From: Armatimonadota bacterium
Lineage (GTDB): Bacteria; Armatimonadota; Fervidibacteria; Fervidibacterales; Fervidibacteraceae
Length of the DNA stretch: 8,379 nucleotides
NCBI GenBank assembly: GCA_026419315.1
Contig: JANZZQ010000047.1
Location: 1 to 8,379 of the forward strand
Direction: 5' to 3'
In this document: piece by piece, positions 4,862-8,379 of the stretch
How positions within the stretch are numbered: position 1 is the first letter of the stretch
How the letters are laid out: the number at the start of each line of letters is the position of its first letter
Translations under genes and position numbers: made by a program
Notes under the pieces: generated by a model
What the model was told of the DNA's origin: nothing
Seen by the model: only the letters and a program-made list of their open reading frames with translations
The model's database searches: none

Positions 4862-6201
4862 TTGCCCAAGTGTATCTTCTCAACTCGTCCGTTTACTTCT
4901 GCCATCTTTTGCGTCAGCAGCTCCCAAGGTTCGTCATTCTCCTTGACGAGTCCGTAGTTGCTGTTTTCGCCATCAAACCTCCCTTGCGCTGGTTGGTCAC
5001 TCCATTGGAACCAGTGGTAGCCAACGCAGTAAGGCAACTTCATGAGTGCAGTTACAAACCTTTCAAAGTTTTCGGCTCGGTCTTTTTGAGTGGCAACTGG
5101 TTGGCCTGCTCCCCTTGTGTTTGGCAAACCGCTATCCATCGCTTTGAAGGAAAATTCGGTTATCATTACCGGTTTGCCGGTTAAACGGTTCAGTTCCTCA
5201 AGGATTTTCGTTGGTGGCTCAAAACCATACCAGTTAAACGAAACGACATCAACGAATTCGCCCATGCTCTCAACGACTGGACGAGGCGCATATCCTGCGA
5301 ACCTAACCCCTAAAATCAAGTGGTTGGGGTCATGCTTGCGGATTGCGTCCCTGCAGGCTCGGAAATACTCACGAGCAATAACTCGCAAAAAGTCAAGTCG
5401 GTCGGCCAGTCGGCGTTTCTCAACTTCGCCGGAAGCTGCAGGTGGCAGCTCCCTCAACTTTGCCAACTCGTCCCAACTCCCCAAATTGAGTCCCCAAGCG
5501 TTGTTGAAGGCTTCAATGGTGGAATAACGTTTGCGGAAGAAGTCAATGAGTGCTTTCTTTCCCGGCGCTTCCGGCGGGAACAGGAGCAAGTAATCGTCGA
5601 GCAAGTGGCGAGTTGAACGCCAGTCAGGTCCCCAACGCAACTCGTTGTCGGTGAAGTAACCAACCAACAATCGGTCGCTTTTGCGGGGAGCACATTCCTT
5701 TGCTGCAATGTTGTCAAGTGTTTGGCGAAACTTCGGGTCAAAGACGTCCGGGAAGGTGCCGCGAAGCCAATCAGCGCCTGCACGAGCGCCCATGTTCAAA
5801 TTGAGGGTGTATGGCATCAAACGGAAGAGGGATGCTGAAGACCAGGAGCCGATAGTGTTGAATCCCCAAGCCTTCAACCTCTGGGCTGTTGCTTCTGCCC
5901 ATTTCTCCTCGCTCCCGTATTTGGCCAAAACGTTTCGGTGATAAGGCGAATAGCCCAATGCCGGGCAGTAGTCCCCGTGAAAACTGACATGGTTAACTCC
6001 CTTTGAAATGAACAGGTGACCGTCGGGGTCAACAAACCACCAAACACCGTTGATTTTCTCCGTCCTGAAGAACCCGGTTGCCTTTGCCTTCAACGCTGTC
6101 CAGCCTCCATACTTGCAAGGTTTTTGAATTCCCGAAACTGCGCCGACACCGGTGACTAACGCTCCAAACTTTATGAACTCCCTCCTTGACATTGGGCGCA
6201 T
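4855..6201 (-). CDS. Tat-exported clan GH-A glycoside hydrolase, GH50/GH42-like
   Basis: A 448-residue protein. The N-terminus MRPMSRREFIKFGALVTGVGAVSG is a textbook twin-arginine signal: SRREFIK at 5-11, then a hydrophobic stretch to about 24. This implies folded export across the membrane. The mature part starts with FFRTEKINGVWWFVDPDGHLFISKGVN, common at the entry of agarase-type barrels. GYFTDNELRWG (181-191) carries the candidate acid/base E187, and PVMITEFSF (344-352) the candidate nucleophile E349. The C-terminal HWFQWSDQPAQGRF and DGENSNYGLV (397-419) resemble the end of GH50 beta-agarases. It is much shorter than classic GH50 agarases and lacks their N-terminal accessory domain; GH42 or an unassigned GH-A family are alternatives. 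The substrate is unknown and agar should not be assumed. ATG 6201 is preferred because GGAGG ends 9 bases upstream; ATG 6192 is possible. The other hydrolase lies 481 bases upstream on the same strand. Confidence 0.85.
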   Translation of the reverse strand: MRPMSRREFIKFGALVTGVGAVSGIQKPCKYGGWTALKAKATGFFRTEKINGVWWFVDPDGHLFISKGVNHVSFHGDYCPALGYSPYHRNVLAKYGSEEKWAEATAQRLKAWGFNTIGSWSSASLFRLMPYTLNLNMGARAGADWLRGTFPDVFDPKFRQTLDNIAAKECAPRKSDRLLVGYFTDNELRWGPDWRSTRHLLDDYLLLFPPEAPGKKALIDFFRKRYSTIEAFNNAWGLNLGSWDELAKLRELPPAASGEVEKRRLADRLDFLRVIAREYFRACRDAIRKHDPNHLILGVRFAGYAPRPVVESMGEFVDVVSFNWYGFEPPTKILEELNRLTGKPVMITEFSFKAMDSGLPNTRGAGQPVATQKDRAENFERFVTALMKLPYCVGYHWFQWSDQPAQGRFDGENSNYGLVKENDEPWELLTQKMAEVNGRVEKIHLGKG

Positions 6202-6682
6202 CTTCTTTCGCCTCCTTGCCGCTACGGCGAAAGAATTCGTTCCCCAAAAACCCTCAACTTCTGACGCAAAAGTTATTTTGCTGTTTTGTTTCGTCCCTTT
6301 AAAGGTTTTCGCTCAATCCGCTGAAGCGGCGCAGAAAACTTCCAGCTTGCCGGAAACCTCGCCTTCCGGAAGAAAAGTCCTGCTGTGAAGGACACGCCCA
6401 TGCGCGACCGATGAGCTCGGGCGAGGTATACCTTTTGCAACGATAGAAGCATTCGGAACACAGCGGATGATTGTCCAATTGGAGCAGAAATTAACAGTTG
6501 CGGTAAGGCTTATTGCGGTGCAGGGGAGAGAACACTATCCAAAGCTTGACACGCTGGGGCAGTGCCAGTTGTAGGTTGCCTGGACTTGTGGCTCCTCCCC
6601 AAGTCAAGGAGTGCGCTGCCAAAATTGCTGAGCGGCGCAAAAAGCATGGATGGCTGATCCTTGGTTTGAGAGCGCGAGTATC
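6202..6682. other. Gap between the two glycoside hydrolase genes
   Basis: This 481-base stretch holds no gene I can support. Bases 6211-6217 are the AAGGAGG ribosome-binding site of the downstream hydrolase (minus strand), so its promoter is expected here, but no good -35/-10 pair stands out. Small symmetric elements are present: GCAAAA/TTTTGC around a 4-base loop (6266-6281), the palindrome CTTCCGGAAG (6363-6372), GACTTG/CAAGTC around 11 bases (6583-6605), and GCGCTGC/GCGGCGC with one G-U pair (6613-6638). Two short plus-strand open frames (6467-6574 and 6507-6686) lack ribosome-binding sites and are not called. Confidence 0.6.
6363..6372. repeat. 10-base palindrome upstream of the Tat-exported hydrolase
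   Basis: CTTCCGGAAG is a perfect palindrome about 160 bases before the hydrolase start. A partly similar segment, CTTCCAGCTTGCCGG, lies just before it (6339-6353). It could be a regulator-binding site, though chance is not excluded. Confidence 0.3.
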
Positions 6683-8379
6683 TTAGGGGCGAACGAATAT
6701 GGGTTCAACCCCCAAGGTCAAAGCGAGTTTTCCCTTGACAGGACGCATCGTTTGGCTATTGCCCATTAGGTCAGTGACGGTGACCGATTTTGACGAAGCT
6801 GGGATGTCAATTTTTCGTTCGCCCTCAATCGCCCACAACGCCCAGACCTCTCCGCCATCGCCCTTGAAGACAAGGCAAACAGCCCCTTCGCCAACATCTA
6901 CTTGCCTCACAAACCGTTTTCGGTAAAGCATCCTCACCATCGTGTTGAATGCCGCATAGCCAACCTTTGGCGAACTGTCAAATTTAATCAGCCCGAAATT
7001 GAATTCGTTGTAGGTTGGGTCTTCGCCGTCGTCTTGAAAATCGTAAACGAATAAACGCTCAACGAACGGAAGTGTTAACGCCCAAAGGAATGTTCGGACG
7101 ATGTATGCTGCTGACAGCCACTGGGGTGTCCCGCCGGTTACGTGAGTTGGGTAGCCGAACTCGGTGAGCCAAACTTTCAAGTGACCGGCACCATGTTTGT
7201 CAAGCAACTCTTTGAGCCGTTTCAATTCGCCGACAAAATCAGTCGCCTCAGGTGAACGAGGGTAGCGATACGGGTGAACGGAAATTGCATCCATGAATCT
7301 GCCTCCTTCGCGCTTGAGAACTTCCTCGATGAAGCCGAGGTCGGTCCCGGCAGTGCAAACTCCCACGACGGTAACTTGTGGGTCAGCGGACTTGACTGTC
7401 TCGTAGACAACTTTGAGCAAGTTGGTGTAATCTTCGGGGTTCGGTTTAGGTTGCCAAAAACCTATGTTTGGCTCGTTCCAAACTTCCCAATGCCGGCAAA
7501 CCTCTCCATAACGCCTCATCAACTCAATGCAATAGCGGGCAAACGCTTTCCTGCCCTCCTCCGAATAAGGAGCTAACCCTCCATCGTAGTGGCGATTTGC
7601 ATAGTTGAAAATGATGAGCGGGCGAATTCCCAGTTTGCCTGCGGCTTTCATGTAAGCGTCGTAGTATTCGGGAAACTCAAACTTGCCTTTCTCCCGCTCA
7701 ACATTGCTCCAGTAAAGTTCGTCGCGAATCCAAGAAGCGCCCATCCTCTTGAGGAGTTCCAGGGTCTCAGGAACTTTGTGCTTGAACTGTCCGAAGTGAG
7801 TGCAAACGCCGAAGGGACTATCGTCCCAAATCGGCGCAGGTTCAGGAAGCCAGCAGATAGACGAGTAGTTAGTGAAGGGCAATGATTGAAAGGGTTGAAA
7901 TTTTGTCAAGGGCTCAGTTTGCACCTCAACAAAATGGACACCGTAGCGGGTCACACCCAAGGAAAGCGGACGCTCCATCGGTTTGCCCGGTGTGACTGTT
8001 AAATTGCCACGCCAAACCTGCCGAATGGGTTCCTCCCGGTGGTTGAGGAGTCTGACAGTTACTCTGACAGTTACAGGTTCGCCGCTAATGTTCGTCAAGA
8101 CCAATTTGCCCGATGGTCTTTCCTTCTCACCCCAAAAGTATCCCCATTGCTTGTCCGGCACGAACTTGGCTTCAACTAACGGCTTCGGTTCATCGCCGTA
8201 GTAAACTTTGACGGAGTCAAAGGCGACCACTCCCTCGGATGGTCGGACAAGGCTGTCAAGGACAATGCTGAAGAAAGTTATGGGGAAATCAAGCCGCCCG
8301 TTTCCGTCGCCTCCCCAGTGACCGTGTGGTGTGTCAAGGTGCGTCCAAAGGACGCGCCAACCGCGAAAGTGAAGAAGGC
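6683..8379 (-). CDS. Multidomain clan GH-A glycoside hydrolase (GH39/GH5-like), 5' end outside the window
   Basis: Coding runs to the right edge: the frame stays open from the stop at 6683 to 8379, giving 564 visible residues. A GTG at 8230 would allow a 515-residue product, but the 49 codons before it read as protein (TPHGHWGGDGNGRLDFPITF), so the true start lies outside. In visible numbering, residues 1-60 look like the end of a carbohydrate-binding-type beta-sandwich. Residues 60-165 form a second beta-rich domain (KLVLTNISGEPVTVRVTVRL). Residues about 187-485 are a TIM barrel with SPFGVCTHFG, the acid/base candidate E302 in HWEVWNEPN and the nucleophile candidate E406 in VWLTEFGYPTH. Residues about 488-564 are a terminal beta-sandwich. 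This architecture fits GH39/GH5/GH51-type clan GH-A enzymes acting on polysaccharide; the substrate is unknown. Any signal peptide is outside the window. The catalytic class is fairly secure, the family number is not. Confidence 0.88.
   Translation of the reverse strand, partial: LLHFRGWRVLWTHLDTPHGHWGGDGNGRLDFPITFFSIVLDSLVRPSEGVVAFDSVKVYYGDEPKPLVEAKFVPDKQWGYFWGEKERPSGKLVLTNISGEPVTVRVTVRLLNHREEPIRQVWRGNLTVTPGKPMERPLSLGVTRYGVHFVEVQTEPLTKFQPFQSLPFTNYSSICWLPEPAPIWDDSPFGVCTHFGQFKHKVPETLELLKRMGASWIRDELYWSNVEREKGKFEFPEYYDAYMKAAGKLGIRPLIIFNYANRHYDGGLAPYSEEGRKAFARYCIELMRRYGEVCRHWEVWNEPNIGFWQPKPNPEDYTNLLKVVYETVKSADPQVTVVGVCTAGTDLGFIEEVLKREGGRFMDAISVHPYRYPRSPEATDFVGELKRLKELLDKHGAGHLKVWLTEFGYPTHVTGGTPQWLSAAYIVRTFLWALTLPFVERLFVYDFQDDGEDPTYNEFNFGLIKFDSSPKVGYAAFNTMVRMLYRKRFVRQVDVGEGAVCLVFKGDGGEVWALWAIEGERKIDIPASSKSVTVTDLMGNSQTMRPVKGKLALTLGVEPIFVRP

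Noticed and set aside
5090..5527. Plus-strand 145-codon open frame opposite the Tat-exported hydrolase.
   Set aside because: It is antisense to conserved barrel sequence and shows no motif; it is a shadow of the real gene.
6273..6461. Minus-strand 62-codon open frame upstream of the Tat-exported hydrolase.
   Set aside because: Its composition is not protein-like, no Shine-Dalgarno precedes it, and it shows no recognisable motif.
6507..6686. Plus-strand open frame ending CAAKIAERRKKHGWLILGLRARVS, possibly a gene remnant.
   Set aside because: It has no ATG or ribosome-binding site, overlaps the hydrolase end by four bases on the other strand, and matches no family I recognise.

Overview
The window looks like a stretch of chromosome from a free-living, saccharolytic bacterium. 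Base composition is close to even by eye. Every gene start that can be judged carries a clear purine-rich Shine-Dalgarno (GGAGG or GAGGTGA), and GTG and TTG starts are used freely. A DciA-type helicase loader, an ArsA/Get3-like ATPase with an alpha-crystallin-like tail, housekeeping riboflavin and branched-chain amino acid genes, and two glycoside hydrolases (one Tat-exported) would fit Armatimonadota, such as the thermophilic Fervidibacteria, or a related deep-branching group. That placement is inference from gene style; there is no rRNA or marker gene to prove it.

Layout. Plus-strand block (143-2605): a DUF721/DciA protein with a C-terminal zinc ribbon, an ArsA/Get3-family ATPase, and a small unrecognised zinc-ribbon protein. 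This block converges on a minus-strand block with only 37 bases between. Reading in its own direction from the right edge, the minus-strand block (8379-2643) holds a large multidomain glycoside hydrolase (5' end outside the window), a 481-base gap without a supportable gene, a Tat-exported GH50/GH42-like glycoside hydrolase, a small multi-pass membrane protein, ilvC (ketol-acid reductoisomerase) and ribH (lumazine synthase).

How they work together. The two glycoside hydrolases are probably parts of an extracytoplasmic polysaccharide-degrading repertoire: both have clan GH-A features with two visible candidate catalytic glutamates, but their substrates cannot be read from sequence. ilvC and ribH are metabolic genes from unrelated pathways that appear co-transcribed. 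The 59 bases between them hold a perfect 10-bp hairpin whose distal arm could also pair with the ribH ribosome-binding site, which suggests possible translational coupling. The plus-strand genes share orientation but have gaps of 98 and 229 bases, so they need not be one operon.

No tRNA, rRNA, CRISPR array, insertion sequence, phage gene or recognisable riboswitch is visible. I did not find a clearly new multi-gene system. The points most worth a second look are the ilvC-ribH intergenic structure, the Get3d-like ATPase, the truncated right-edge hydrolase, and the structured gap at 6202-6682.
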